Source: Pseudomonadota bacterium (GTDB lineage Bacteria; Pseudomonadota; Alphaproteobacteria; Micropepsales; Micropepsaceae). From it: DNA of 64,000 nucleotides. A model generated the notes under the pieces. It worked only from the letters and a program-made list of their open reading frames with translations, did no database searches and was not told the DNA's origin. Made by a program: the position numbers and the translations under genes. Positions within the stretch are counted from its first letter, which is position 1; the number at the start of each line of letters is the position of its first letter. The DNA lies in contig JAJZDZ010000006.1 of the NCBI GenBank assembly GCA_021851325.1, forward strand, positions 1 to 64,000, in the 5' to 3' direction. Below, piece by piece: positions 25,197 through 34,694 of this stretch.

Positions 25197-26486
25197 ATGA
25201 AACGACATCTCCTCCGCACCGCATTCATCGCCGCGCTACTGTGCGGATCGGCAACCGCGATTTCGACGGTTCCCTACGCGTACGCCGCCAAGGAGCCGCA
25301 TGTCAGCCGAGCGGTTGGTGAGCCACTCAACGAAGCAATCAAGGCCGCCCAGAAGAGCAATTGGGCCGCGGCTCATGCCGCACTGCAAAAGGCAGAAAGC
25401 GTGCCCAAAATCTCGGCCTTCGATCAGCTGAAGATCAATCAGATTAAGGCCTTCATTGCGGTTCAGCAGAAAGATTTCGCTACGGCGACGACTGCCTATG
25501 AGGCGGTTATCGCCTCTCCTGCGTTCGGGACGCTGGATCCCGCACAGCAGCAGCAAAGCCTCCACAATGCCCTTCTTCTGAGCACCAATGCGCACCATTG
25601 GCCCCAGGTGATCGACGCCGCCGAACGGCTGCAGAAAATGGGCCCGCTGGACAGCACTGCACTCACCAATCTTGCCGTTGCCTATTACAATCAAAAGGAT
25701 ATGACCAAGGCCAAGGCAACCGCGGAGCAGGCCATCACCGCGGTTGAGGCTGCCAAGCAGCCGCCGCCTGAGGCGGCCCTGCAGATCATCATGAGCGCCG
25801 ATGCGTCAAGCAATGACGAGGCCGGGGCCCTCAAAACGCTGGAACAGCTGACACTCTACTACGGGACGTCCGATGATTGGGGTCAGCTTATTGACAATGC
25901 ACTTGGCACCAGCGGCATTACCGAACTTGATGCCCTTTACCTATACCGTCTGCGGTACCTCACGCACGCCGTAACCGCGCCGGATGATTACACTATTTCC
26001 GCCCGCATCGCTGACAAGCGTGGCTATCCTGCCGAGGCTCTCCAATACCTCCAGCAGGGGCTTAACACCAATAAAATCAGTGACTCCGGCAAGGTCGCCC
26101 AGCTTCTTGCCAAGGCCACGCACGAAAAGTCTGAAGACGAGCGTTCCCTGCCGCAAATTACTCTTGCGGCGCAAAAAGCCAGTGATGGCAAACAGGAACT
26201 CGCTCTTGCCGAGGACTACTGGGGCTATAAGCGCTATGCAGATGCGGTGACCGCTGGTAAGGCCGCACTGGCCAAGGGCGTCAAGGATCCAAGCGAAGCG
26301 CATTTCATCGTCGGCATCGCCCTCGCGGCGCAGGGGCAATACGCGCAGGCAGACCAGGAATTGGCGCAAGTGGACGGTGCACCGGCACGGGCTCGGGCTG
26401 CAGCACTGTGGAAACTCTGGATTAAATCCAAGGAGCAAAGCGCCGCTGCAGCGCCCGCAGCGTCAGCTCAGCCTGCCCAGCATTGA
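25197..26486 (+). CDS. Exported TPR-repeat protein
   Basis: A 429-residue protein starting MKRHLLRTAFIAALLCGSAT with a Sec signal peptide ending near AYA. The mature part is helical TPR-like repeats from about residue 55 to 400 (for example AAHAALQKAESVPKISAFDQ and LTNLAVAYYNQKDMTKAKAT) followed by an Ala/Pro-rich tail. It probably scaffolds protein contacts in the periplasm. ATG 25197 has AAGAGGA upstream; the frame is open earlier but lacks a signal sequence. It is followed by a strong hairpin and a membrane-protein gene. No named family was recognised. Confidence 0.85.
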   Translation: MKRHLLRTAFIAALLCGSATAISTVPYAYAAKEPHVSRAVGEPLNEAIKAAQKSNWAAAHAALQKAESVPKISAFDQLKINQIKAFIAVQQKDFATATTAYEAVIASPAFGTLDPAQQQQSLHNALLLSTNAHHWPQVIDAAERLQKMGPLDSTALTNLAVAYYNQKDMTKAKATAEQAITAVEAAKQPPPEAALQIIMSADASSNDEAGALKTLEQLTLYYGTSDDWGQLIDNALGTSGITELDALYLYRLRYLTHAVTAPDDYTISARIADKRGYPAEALQYLQQGLNTNKISDSGKVAQLLAKATHEKSEDERSLPQITLAAQKASDGKQELALAEDYWGYKRYADAVTAGKAALAKGVKDPSEAHFIVGIALAAQGQYAQADQELAQVDGAPARARAAALWKLWIKSKEQSAAAAPAASAQPAQH

Positions 26487-26497
26487 CAAAGCCAAGG

Positions 26498-26524
26498 CGG
26501 TCTGGACGCATAGCGTCCAGACCG
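26498..26524. terminator. 11-bp perfect hairpin between two plus-strand genes
   Basis: CGGTCTGGACG (26498-26508) and CGTCCAGACCG (26514-26524) form a perfect 11-bp stem with a five-base loop. It starts 12 bases after the TPR gene stop and ends 22 bases before the next start. No T-tract follows, so it may act as an RNA stabiliser or attenuator rather than a full terminator. Confidence 0.6.
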
Positions 26525-26546
26525 TTACGGCCGAAGGGTGACACGC

Positions 26547-27143
26547 ATGGACGAACGCCTTGCCGAACGCCGAATTGCGCTCGCCACTCTGTTCGGCTTT
26601 GCGCCGTTCATCATCTTCTCACTGGTAACGCTGTTGTCACTCAGCCTTGGGCTCTGGCTGGCATTTGCCACAGCGTTCGTGATCACGATTCGTGATTTCG
26701 TAGAAACGCCACGGTTGCGGGTGCTTGACGGCGCAAACCTCCTGATTTTCGGCGGTTTGGCCCTTGTCGGCGGCTTCCTGGAGCCTAATTTGCGCCTGCT
26801 GACCGCCCGCCTTGCGGTAGAGTCCGCGTTGTTCGGGCTTGGGCTTTTTTCAATTGCACGCAGTCGGCCCCTCAGCCTTGCCTATCACCGGACAGGTGGG
26901 CGTAGACAGTTTAGCGGGGTATGGCGTTCTCACCTTCTCCTTACCGCAGCCTGGGCCCTAGCAATGCTCATGATGGGCGTTGCCGACGCAGTCACACTCA
27001 GCGACCCCAATATCTCGATCCCAGGAGATTTTGCCTTTGGCCTCGCGGCACTCGGCGGCGTAATCGTGTTCACGCTGCGTTTCCCACAGCGCACCACCGG
27101 TCATGGCCAAGCCACGTCCCGTGATGAGGTCCGGGCGATCTAA
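26547..27143 (+). CDS. Integral membrane protein, unknown function
   Basis: A 198-residue protein with about five or six hydrophobic helices (LFGFAPFIIFSLVTLLSLSL, LLIFGGLALVGGFL, SALFGLGLFSIA, HLLLTAAWALAMLMMG, FALGLAALGGV-like region) and no catalytic motif that I can see. The second half resembles the layout of small inner-membrane proteins that have a conserved serine/threonine-rich loop. ATG 26547 is used, with AAGGG upstream. It lies between the TPR gene and the thiolase on the same strand; the link is unclear. Confidence 0.75.
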   Translation: MDERLAERRIALATLFGFAPFIIFSLVTLLSLSLGLWLAFATAFVITIRDFVETPRLRVLDGANLLIFGGLALVGGFLEPNLRLLTARLAVESALFGLGLFSIARSRPLSLAYHRTGGRRQFSGVWRSHLLLTAAWALAMLMMGVADAVTLSDPNISIPGDFAFGLAALGGVIVFTLRFPQRTTGHGQATSRDEVRAI

Positions 27144-27327
27144 TCTGCTCCACAACATCATCCTCGGTTTCGTGGCGGCACCAGGACGGGCACGGATGTC
27201 GTGGACCCGGTGACGGCACAACGTGCAGTGGTGCGGATTTTGACCGCTCCCGGCGTGCTGCAGACTTGGCGGAAGGCAGGTTCACAGCTTAAGGTCTGCC
27301 TCCCTGTCGATCTTCCGGAGAAAAGCC

Positions 27328-28533
27328 ATGCGCGAAGCCGTCATCGTTTCCACCGCCCGTACGGGTCTCGCCAAGTCGGTTCGCGGCGGGTTCAATATGA
27401 CGCACGGCGCAGTCATGGGCGGGCACGCCATCAAACACGCGATTGCCCGCGCTGGCCTCGATCCTGCGGAAATAGAGGACGTATTCATGGGTTGCGCTCA
27501 GCCTGAAGGCGCGACCGGGATGAATGTCGCACGAAATGCGGCAATCTGGGCTGGCTGCCCCGTGACAACTTCCGGTACCACAATAAATCGCTTCTGTTCC
27601 TCGGGGCTGCAGGCTATCGCAATGGCTTCGCAACAGGTCATCACCGAAGGTACGCCTGTGGCGATAGGCTCCGGCGTGGAGTCCATCAGCCTTGTTCAGA
27701 TGGGTGGAATGAACACCAAAAACATTACCGAAGAGCACCTGATGGAGATCAAACCGGCACTGTGGATGTCGATGATCGAAACCGCTGAAATCGTAGCTGA
27801 ACGCTACGGCGTCAGCCGCGAGCGACAGGACCAGTATGCCCTGGAGAGCCAGCGTCGGACCGCCGCCGCTCAGCAGGCGGGGAGATTCCGCGATGAGATC
27901 GTGCCGCTGAAGACAAAGATGAAGAAGGTTGACAAAAGCACGGGCGCAGAAAGCATTGTCGAAGCAACGGTTGATCGTGACGAATGCAATCGTCCGGACA
28001 CTACGATCGAGGGCCTGACCTCTCTGGCGCCAGTATTCCGCGGCGGCATGAAAGTTAAGGAAGGAAAATACATCACCGCAGGAAATGCCTCGCAGTTTTC
28101 CGATGGCGCCTCGGCCTGCGTCGTCATGGACAGCAGCATTGCGCGCCAACGCGGCATCAAACCTCTAGGTGTTTTCCGCGGCTTTGCCGTGGCGGGCTGC
28201 GAACCTGACGAAATGGGCATCGGCCCCGTATTTGCTGTCCCGAGACTTCTCTCGCGTCATGGATTGAAGGTTGATGATATCGACATCTGGGAACTCAATG
28301 AAGCATTTGCGAGCCAGGTGCTTTACTGTGCGGACCGGCTGGGTATTGCCCATGAGAAATTGAATGTAGACGGCGGCGCGATCTCCATTGGGCACCCCTA
28401 CGGCATGAGCGGCGCGCGCATGACCGGCCACCTGCTTATCGAAGGACGGCGTCGCGGAGCTAAATTTGGTGTTGTCACGATGTGTATTGGCGGAGGCATG
28501 GGTGCGGCTGGCCTGTTTGAGATCCTGCCGTAA
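27328..28533 (+). CDS. Acetyl-CoA acetyltransferase (thiolase)
   Basis: A 401-residue thiolase. The nucleophilic cysteine is C90 in [11 protein letters not shown]356 lies in [12 protein letters not shown], and the second cysteine C386 in [23 protein letters not shown] is also intact. It condenses or cleaves acyl-CoA chains in beta-oxidation or acetoacetyl-CoA metabolism. The start has GGAGAA upstream. The stop codon TAA is immediately followed by the ATG of a CAP-domain lipoprotein gene, so the two are probably co-translated, although no functional link is obvious. Confidence 0.95.
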   Translation: MREAVIVSTARTGLAKSVRGGFNMTHGAVMGGHAIKHAIARAGLDPAEIEDVFMGCAQPEGATGMNVARNAAIWAGCPVTTSGTTINRFCSSGLQAIAMASQQVITEGTPVAIGSGVESISLVQMGGMNTKNITEEHLMEIKPALWMSMIETAEIVAERYGVSRERQDQYALESQRRTAAAQQAGRFRDEIVPLKTKMKKVDKSTGAESIVEATVDRDECNRPDTTIEGLTSLAPVFRGGMKVKEGKYITAGNASQFSDGASACVVMDSSIARQRGIKPLGVFRGFAVAGCEPDEMGIGPVFAVPRLLSRHGLKVDDIDIWELNEAFASQVLYCADRLGIAHEKLNVDGGAISIGHPYGMSGARMTGHLLIEGRRRGAKFGVVTMCIGGGMGAAGLFEILP

Positions 28534-29226
28534 ATGCGGTGGATACGGGACCGCGCCGGGGCCGCAGCCACCGTTTTAGCCCTGATGTTGGCGGGCTGTG
28601 CAAACCAGGGACAGCTTTCTCAAAGCCATGCCCTGGCCAGTAATTCCCACCAGCAGCTGGCGGCGCTGGAACAGAGGATCTTTGTCCTTGTCGAGAGGGA
28701 TCGACTTAAAACCAATCCGGCGGCAAAGCCATTGGTCCTTGATCCCGAATTGACAGCCGTCGCTCGCACTCACAGCGAAGACATGGCACGCGAGCATTTT
28801 CTGGGTCATCGGGCGCCAAACGGTGAAACCACTGCGCGCCTCATTATGGCCCGTGACAAATCGTTTCAGGGCCTATTAGGGGAAAACATAGCTGCTCAGT
28901 ATTACACCAAGGCGGCGGGCATCAATGTCAATAGCTACGCTAGGCGCTTCGTTAAGACGTGGATGCGGAGCAAGAGCCATCGCGACAACCTCGCCTTCTC
29001 GGATTACACTCAAACGGGCGTCGGGGTCGCCATCAATGGCCACGAAGTTTTCGTAACCCAACTTTTTGCCGACGCGATGCCACCGCATCCCGATGCAAGC
29101 AAATCGGTGCATGCACGGGTCGCGCGGTGGTACACTAATCCCAAGGTCGCGATGCGGGCGAGACCCTCCGTTCGCGAGAAAAAGGGGGGTACAGATGCCG
29201 GGGCGACTAAAACCAGCATGCCCTAG
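28534..29226 (+). CDS. CAP/SCP-domain lipoprotein
   Basis: A 230-residue protein with a lipoprotein signal (LALMLAGCANQG, lipid cysteine C22) and a CAP (SCP/PR1, YkwD-like) domain at about residues 45-185. LTAVARTHSEDMAREHFLGH contains the conserved helix and histidine, LLGENIAAQYY the NIA motif, and RSKSHRDNLAFSDYTQTGVG the second histidine region. Function of bacterial CAP proteins is mostly unknown; cell-envelope roles are common. The basic C-terminal tail (about 190-230) is low complexity. Confidence 0.9.
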   Translation: MRWIRDRAGAAATVLALMLAGCANQGQLSQSHALASNSHQQLAALEQRIFVLVERDRLKTNPAAKPLVLDPELTAVARTHSEDMAREHFLGHRAPNGETTARLIMARDKSFQGLLGENIAAQYYTKAAGINVNSYARRFVKTWMRSKSHRDNLAFSDYTQTGVGVAINGHEVFVTQLFADAMPPHPDASKSVHARVARWYTNPKVAMRARPSVREKKGGTDAGATKTSMP

Positions 29227-29255
29227 CCCCGGTATCAGGCTACAGCGCCAGGAGC

Positions 29256-29289
29256 CCCCGAAAGGCCCTCCATCTTCTGGCCTGAGGGG
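29256..29289 (+). terminator. GC-rich hairpin after the CAP lipoprotein gene
   Basis: CCCC (29256-29259) and AGGCC (29263-29267) pair with GGCCT (29279-29283) and GGGG (29286-29289), giving a two-part stem with a small internal loop. It lies 30 bases after the stop. It lacks a clear T-tract, so the terminator role is tentative. Confidence 0.4.
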
Positions 29290-29707
29290 AGAGTAAAAGA
29301 ACGAGTGGGGCCCATCACCGGCGGTCAAAGAGCGCGCCAAACGGAGCCTTCTCCGGCGTCGTGGATGAGACGGCAAGACAGGCGGAAAATGCGCCCCGTT
29401 CGGAGCTTGGCATCCACCTCCGGGTGCGTGTTCCGGCACGCTGGTGATGGCACGTAGCCAGAACCACGGCTTTTCATCCGGCCGCAGCCAGCGTCCTGCC
29501 GTCACTGGCCCCGATCATGCTGGCTCTTTCCTTGCCCTCCCGCCCTGCCGGAGCAAATCGGCATAGCCCCCGCTACACCTCAAAACAGAGCGGGCAGACT
29601 GCGTGCCGCACGTCCCGGTAAGATCTCTGGGTGCACCCAGTCGCGTGCTTTTCCCCAAAGCAGTCACAGATCAGTTGGCAGGCCTAGCTGGCCCCTAGGG
29701 GGCAGCT

Positions 29708-29731
29708 TTGCTACACTAGATCTAGGGACTC
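29708..29731 (+). promoter_or_regulatory. Extended -10 promoter with GANTC site
   Basis: TTTGCTACACT (29707-29717) gives an extended -10 (TG-C-TACACT, 29709-29717). GACTC at 29727-29731 is a CcrM-type methylation site just downstream, near the expected transcription start. In Caulobacter-type bacteria such sites tie polarity genes to the cell cycle through GcrA/CcrM. No good -35 box is seen. The regulatory role is inferred. Confidence 0.35.
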
Positions 29732-29767
29732 TCACTCGATTTTGGGTGGCCCCTGGGGCGAAACAGG

Positions 29768-31276
29768 ATGCAGCCAGATCTTCTCTGGAATGTTGGTGGC
29801 ATTCCTCCGGAAGCACGGGAAGCCGCGCGCGCCGCCGCCCGGCGTGAGGGCATGCCAGTGGGTGAGTGGCTGACACGACGAATTCTCCGCCCGGCAAGCG
29901 CTGCCCAGCCCGACATTCTGGCGCTGCCGGAGAGCTGGAGGCCAAACCCGGCGGCCAATGCAGATGGATATGGCAGTATCGACGCTCTGCACTGCGAAAA
30001 GAAAGTTGCGCAGCCTTCGGAACGACCCCAAGGGCATGATGCCTATCCGGATCGCAGCCTTGAATTACGCGAGGAGCCGCGGTCCGAGCCTTGGCAAAGC
30101 GCCGATACAACAGCGCAGAGCGGTCAAGACCTGGAGGATCCAGCCGGAGCTATTACCCAGCTAAAAAGCGCGGTCGCCGCCCTCGCCGAGCGACAGAGGC
30201 AGTATGAGCAGCGCTCTGCCAACCCTGCCTTCAAGGACGCCGTCATTGCGTTGCATGCCGGCCTCTCCAAGCTCAACGAGCAGACGACGCAAGCCTCAAG
30301 ACTGACAGGTACTCAAATCAATAACTTGAGCCAACGCGTCGGTTCACTTTCGAGTAAGATCGAATTGACCAACTGCCAGATGGAGATCTCGGCGCTTCAG
30401 GTGAAGGATGAGCTGGCTGGTCTCGACCGAAGAATCGATCAACTGGAGCGCCTCAATCTGGGGGACGCCACCGCTGCCTTGCGCGGCTCAATCCGCGACC
30501 TCGGCGCCAAAGTTATCGAAGCCGAAACCTTGCGAGCCAAACAGCTCAGGGGTCTCAAGAAGGGCTTGGTGGACCTCGGCACCCATATAGCCCACTCCAA
30601 TGTTGACCAAAAGATCGCCCAGCTTGACCAGCGCGTTTCGGAGCTTTCCCGCTCCGGAGACCGCGCCCTAATTGCACAAAAGCTTTCGCATGAACTTGCT
30701 CGCCTCGCACGCCGACTGGACAGTGCCGAGGCGATCTACCGTCAGGATTTCGCACGGTTGCAGGAGAGACTCAACTCCACGCAGCCACAAACACCTTCTT
30801 CAAGACCCGACAAAGGGGCTTTGCCGGAGTTTGATCTCTCAGCGCTGACGCAGATACTCGGTCAATCAGTGCCCCAGCCTATCCTGCAGGCAGCTCCAAC
30901 GTCTTCATCCGCCCTTGAGGTGTTACCGTCATCGCCTCCCGCTACCGCCTTCGGCGATTTTGCGCTCCACGCGCGGCAGCCCGCGCCCAAGAAGGAACGC
31001 CCGGGCATGTGGCCGCGCCGTACCGCGTTTTCCGCAGTCGACAGTGTATCTGACAAGATCCGCCTGCGTAACATCGCCATCACCAGCATTACCGTATTGC
31101 TGTTCGCACTTGTCGCTGCCTATTTTCTTTATCACAGCCGAGCCCTTGCATCTCCACTGCCTTCCCAGAACTATCTGGCGTCCGTTGGAAACGTGAAAGT
31201 TCAGACAACCTCAGCAGCAATGAAACGATTCACTCTGATCCCTCATGCCGGGGCCAAAGTCCCTACGGAGCCTTAG
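29768..31276 (+). CDS. PodJ-like polar organiser, short coiled-coil form
   Basis: A 502-residue protein. The N-terminus LLWNVGGIPPEAREAARAAA, then GMPVGEWLTRRIL, matches the N-terminal motif of PodJ-type polar localisation factors. Residues about 120-340 are heptad-rich coiled coil (LDRRIDQLERLNL, LDQRVSELSRSG). Residues about 340-430 are Pro/Ser-rich. One membrane helix, IAITSITVLLFALVAAYFLY, lies near 437-456, followed by a short outside tail. PodJ of Caulobacter is almost twice as long and has a periplasmic SEL1 and peptidoglycan-binding part, both missing here. A role in marking a cell pole is inferred. Confidence 0.7.
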   Translation: MQPDLLWNVGGIPPEAREAARAAARREGMPVGEWLTRRILRPASAAQPDILALPESWRPNPAANADGYGSIDALHCEKKVAQPSERPQGHDAYPDRSLELREEPRSEPWQSADTTAQSGQDLEDPAGAITQLKSAVAALAERQRQYEQRSANPAFKDAVIALHAGLSKLNEQTTQASRLTGTQINNLSQRVGSLSSKIELTNCQMEISALQVKDELAGLDRRIDQLERLNLGDATAALRGSIRDLGAKVIEAETLRAKQLRGLKKGLVDLGTHIAHSNVDQKIAQLDQRVSELSRSGDRALIAQKLSHELARLARRLDSAEAIYRQDFARLQERLNSTQPQTPSSRPDKGALPEFDLSALTQILGQSVPQPILQAAPTSSSALEVLPSSPPATAFGDFALHARQPAPKKERPGMWPRRTAFSAVDSVSDKIRLRNIAITSITVLLFALVAAYFLYHSRALASPLPSQNYLASVGNVKVQTTSAAMKRFTLIPHAGAKVPTEP

Positions 31277-31464
31277 CTTCCCTCGCTCTGACGGGCGATA
31301 TGCCATGTCCCAAAATCCAGCGGATTGACTGGCATCCTGGAATTTACCGATCCTGAAAGTGGAAGTATTCATCGGGTTCCCGTCCCATGTCACAAAGGAC
31401 GCGATCCTGCCCACCAGGCACCCCACTGTGTCCCCTCACCAGACCACCGCGGACAATGGGCACA

Positions 31465-32115
31465 CTACGCAACTGCATATACTCTTTCTCGACCCAGCAT
31501 GTAGACCTGACGAGACGCCGGAAACAGTCGCCCGAACACATCATCTGCGAGGTCGAGCCCGCCGGCATAGGCTCCGAATGCTGGCATTACGAGACGTTGG
31601 CCATCAGACACAAAGCAGCGTCGTCGTACCGCCCGCCCATGCCGACGCACAGTATGACAGGGGTGAAGGTGCCCCGCGACCTCCCCGCCAGACGCGACAA
31701 GACCTGGATCGTGCCGAAAAACCAGATTGCCGTCGGACAATTCGCTTTCGACCCGACCACCCATCCACACGGGCGGGTTGGGATCGTGATTGCCGCAAAC
31801 CCAGACCCACTCCTGTGCGCCGATGAGTTCCGTCAATACCACCCGCTCGTCCGAACCCAAACGAAAGTCGGCACCAGAATCGTGAAAACTGTCTCCAAGG
31901 GCGATGACGCGCTGTGGACGATAGTTCGTTGCCAAGCGAGCAATACGAGTGAGCATTGTGCGACTGTCGTATGGAGGAAGAAATATACCATACCTTGCGA
32001 AGGAGCTACCCTTCTCAAAGTGTATATCCGCGATGACAAGCGTGCGACGCGCCTCCCACCAAAGCGCGCCGGAAGGATCAAGAGTCACAATTTCATTATT
32101 AAGAAGTATACGCAC
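31465..32115 (-). CDS. pdeM: PdeM-like metallophosphoesterase (ligase-associated nuclease)
   Basis: A 216-residue calcineurin-type phosphoesterase. The metal motifs are all present: DIHFEKG, GDSFHD, GNHDPN and GHLHP. EIVTLDPSGALWW at the N-terminus is characteristic of the ligase-associated DNA damage response endonuclease PdeM. The frame is open for 57 more codons upstream, but GTG 32115 gives the usual N-terminus and overlaps the helicase stop by 17 bases. It acts with the adjacent Lhr-type helicase. The DNA ligase and exonuclease that normally complete the four-gene cluster are not in the window. Confidence 0.88.
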   Translation of the reverse strand: MRILLNNEIVTLDPSGALWWEARRTLVIADIHFEKGSSFARYGIFLPPYDSRTMLTRIARLATNYRPQRVIALGDSFHDSGADFRLGSDERVVLTELIGAQEWVWVCGNHDPNPPVWMGGRVESELSDGNLVFRHDPGLVASGGEVAGHLHPCHTVRRHGRAVRRRCFVSDGQRLVMPAFGAYAGGLDLADDVFGRLFPASRQVYMLGRERVYAVA

Positions 32116-34606
32116 TATTCGTACAATCCATGGCGTCACGTATAAGACGTTCCTCAACTTCGCGCAGAATCTCCTCCTGCCCCTGGCCAGAAACCATCTC
32201 CCTGGATATTTCAAGCAGAACAGGTACAGCAAGAGGCGAAACCCGTTCGAGATTGCATACAACAATGCGGCCCGCGATGCGCTCAAGCAGGTCAGACAAG
32301 CGCGCTATATCCAGCAGACCCGAGGCCGCATCCTGGTAGGCAGCACGCAGGAGAATGTGATCCGGCTCATGTTCTCGCAGAACATCATAAATGAGATCAG
32401 AAGAAAATGTGACCTGCCGGTTAGTGTTGGTTCTGCCAGTGCCCCGTGTCTGGATCAACCCGGATATTATCGCGCAATTGCGAAAGGTGCGCTTGTAGAG
32501 CGCTGATTGAGCCAGCCAGTCATCGAGGTCATCTCCGAGCATGTCGCCATCAAACAATGCATCAACATCGACACCAACCATGCTGGCAGATCCCCATACT
32601 GCCAGCGCATACTCATTAGCAACAAACCCAATCGGCTTCCTGTTCAAGCGTTCAAGACGCCGGGTTATGAGCATTCCGAGGGTTTGATGGGCTAATCGCC
32701 CCTCAAATGGATAGCAAACGAGATAATGTTTCCGTCCTCTTGCAAACGTCTCGACCAGTAGCTGCCCGGGTTCGGGTATGGCTGAACGAGATTTCTGAAC
32801 TTCAAGCCACTCCCTGACCGGATGGGGGAGCCGGGTCCAACTCCCGGGATCAGCGATCATTTGCCGGACACGCTCTGCCAGGAAGGTAGAGAGGGGGAAC
32901 TTGCCACCCATATATGACGGTACCTGTGCTTCAGGATCCCGCGTACGAGATACAAATGCCACATTTTCACGAATACCTTCGAAACACAGTACTTCTCCAG
33001 CAAAGACAAATGTATCTCCAGGGGTAAGGGTCTCCAGGAAATACTCCTCGACCCGTCCGATCAGTCGCCCCCCTGCTCCCACAGGCCTACCTTTGGCCAG
33101 AATCCTCACGTCCAGCATAGGTTCTTCAACTATCACCCCCACGTTGAGGCGGTAGCCTTGTGCAAGCCGAGGATGAGACAGTCGCCACGCACCGGTGTCC
33201 GTTGGCCTCAATCGGGCATAGCGATCGTAACGCTTAAGCGCATATCCGCCATTGGCTACGAATTCGAGAACTTTTGAAAATTCTTCCCGGGAGAGCTGTC
33301 TGTACGGAAATGCGCTGACGACTTCTCGAAACAGATCATCAGGATAAAATGGTCCAGCGACCGCGCTTCCGAGGATATGTTGCGCAAGGACATCAAGCCC
33401 CCCCGGGCGCAGGCTCTCAGTATCGAGCTCACCGGCGAGGACTGCCTCTCTTGCCGCTTCACACTCCAGAACCTCAAATCTGTTGGCTGGAACAAGTAGC
33501 GCCTGACTCGGTTCATCAAGCCTATGGTTGGCACGACCAATCCTCTGGAGCAGCCGCGCTGCACCTTTAGGAGCCCCAACGCAGATGACCCGGTCAACCG
33601 CGCCCCAGTCTATGCCAAGGTCAAGCGTCGAAGTACACACCACCGCCCTCAGGCGGCCACATGCCATTGCGGCTTCGACCTTGCGTCTTTGTTCCGGAGA
33701 CAGCGAGCCATGATGAAGCCCAATCGGAAGGTTGCTGTCATTGATTGACCACAGATCTTGAAACAGATGTTCAGCCTGCGCACGGGTGTTCACGAAGACC
33801 AATGCTGTCGTTGCGGACCTGATTTCCTCCATCACCTCGCCCACAGCATGCTTGGCCATGTGACCTGCCCATGGGACATACTCCTGCGAGGTTAGTATTC
33901 TGATCTGCGGCCTGGCGCCCGGTTGACCAACTACAAGACTGCTGAGTGCCGGTTCACCAGACGGCTGGGGAACAAGATAGCGTCGCAGCGGTTCCGGATC
34001 GGCCACTGTTGCCGAAAGTCCAATGCGGAAGTGATGCGGCGCCATCGTCTGGAGCCGAGCCAGCCCCAGTGCAAGAAGATCTCCGCGCTTGGAATTATGA
34101 AGTGCATGCGCCTCATCTAAAATCACCACTCTTAAATGGCGGAACAAACTCCCAGCGTCCTTCATCGCAAGCATCAGGGCGAGCTGCTCGGGTGTCGTAA
34201 GCAGGATGTCGGGGGGCGCATAACGCTGGCGTTGGCGCCGCGGCGGCGGCGTATCTCCGGTGCGACTTTCAATACGCAGGTCCAGCGCCATTTCAGCCAC
34301 CGGTGCCTGCAGATTACGGGCTACATCGACTGCAAGTGCCTTTAGCGGTGAAATGTATAGGGTGTGAAGATGATAGGGACGCCGGTCGGACGCAGGAAGC
34401 CCGCTGAGTTCAACCAGACTTGGCAAGAAGCCGGCGAGCGTCTTGCCCCCGCCGGTTGGCGCTATCAGCAGGCATGACCGCGCCTGTCGGGCATACCGCA
34501 GGAGCTCAAGCTGATGGGGACGCGGTGTCCATCCCCGGCTGGAAAACCAGCGGGCAAAGAGGGGCGGTAGACCGCTTTCCGTGTCGGCAGGGTTATCGGT
34601 TGGCAT
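32099..34606 (-). CDS. Lhr-type DEXH helicase, ligase-associated DNA damage response
   Basis: An 835-residue superfamily 2 helicase. Walker A is APTGGGKTLAGF, motif II is ILDEAHAL, motif III is SATVADPE and motif VI is RIGRANHRLDEP. The domain after residue about 400 is the DEAD-associated (DUF1998-unrelated) winged-helix/beta-barrel region typical of Lhr. It should unwind nucleic acid 3' to 5' using ATP. It ends 17 bases inside pdeM, so the two are translationally linked. In many alphaproteobacteria this pair is joined by an ATP-dependent DNA ligase and an exonuclease. Confidence 0.93.
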   Translation of the reverse strand: MPTDNPADTESGLPPLFARWFSSRGWTPRPHQLELLRYARQARSCLLIAPTGGGKTLAGFLPSLVELSGLPASDRRPYHLHTLYISPLKALAVDVARNLQAPVAEMALDLRIESRTGDTPPPRRQRQRYAPPDILLTTPEQLALMLAMKDAGSLFRHLRVVILDEAHALHNSKRGDLLALGLARLQTMAPHHFRIGLSATVADPEPLRRYLVPQPSGEPALSSLVVGQPGARPQIRILTSQEYVPWAGHMAKHAVGEVMEEIRSATTALVFVNTRAQAEHLFQDLWSINDSNLPIGLHHGSLSPEQRRKVEAAMACGRLRAVVCTSTLDLGIDWGAVDRVICVGAPKGAARLLQRIGRANHRLDEPSQALLVPANRFEVLECEAAREAVLAGELDTESLRPGGLDVLAQHILGSAVAGPFYPDDLFREVVSAFPYRQLSREEFSKVLEFVANGGYALKRYDRYARLRPTDTGAWRLSHPRLAQGYRLNVGVIVEEPMLDVRILAKGRPVGAGGRLIGRVEEYFLETLTPGDTFVFAGEVLCFEGIRENVAFVSRTRDPEAQVPSYMGGKFPLSTFLAERVRQMIADPGSWTRLPHPVREWLEVQKSRSAIPEPGQLLVETFARGRKHYLVCYPFEGRLAHQTLGMLITRRLERLNRKPIGFVANEYALAVWGSASMVGVDVDALFDGDMLGDDLDDWLAQSALYKRTFRNCAIISGLIQTRGTGRTNTNRQVTFSSDLIYDVLREHEPDHILLRAAYQDAASGLLDIARLSDLLERIAGRIVVCNLERVSPLAVPVLLEISREMVSGQGQEEILREVEERLIRDAMDCTNSAYTS

Positions 34607-34694
34607 GATTTCAGTCTAACGGGGCTCCCTTCGTATCCGCAGATTGCAGCAGCCGAAGACCCTTGTATGCTACAGGCAAAAGGGAGACCCAAAC

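Larger units (their letters stand above)
29227..29767. other. Intergenic region with hairpin and promoter-like sequences
   Basis: This 540-bp gap holds no recognisable gene. It contains a terminator-like hairpin near 29256-29289 and, just before the PodJ-like gene, an extended -10 element with a GANTC methylation site. The middle (about 29300-29600) shows nothing I can assign. Confidence 0.4.

Noticed and set aside
32116-32286. 57-codon N-terminal extension of PdeM
   Set aside because: It is antisense-free but lies within the helicase 3' end in another frame and does not fit PdeM length; GTG 32115 gives the usual start.
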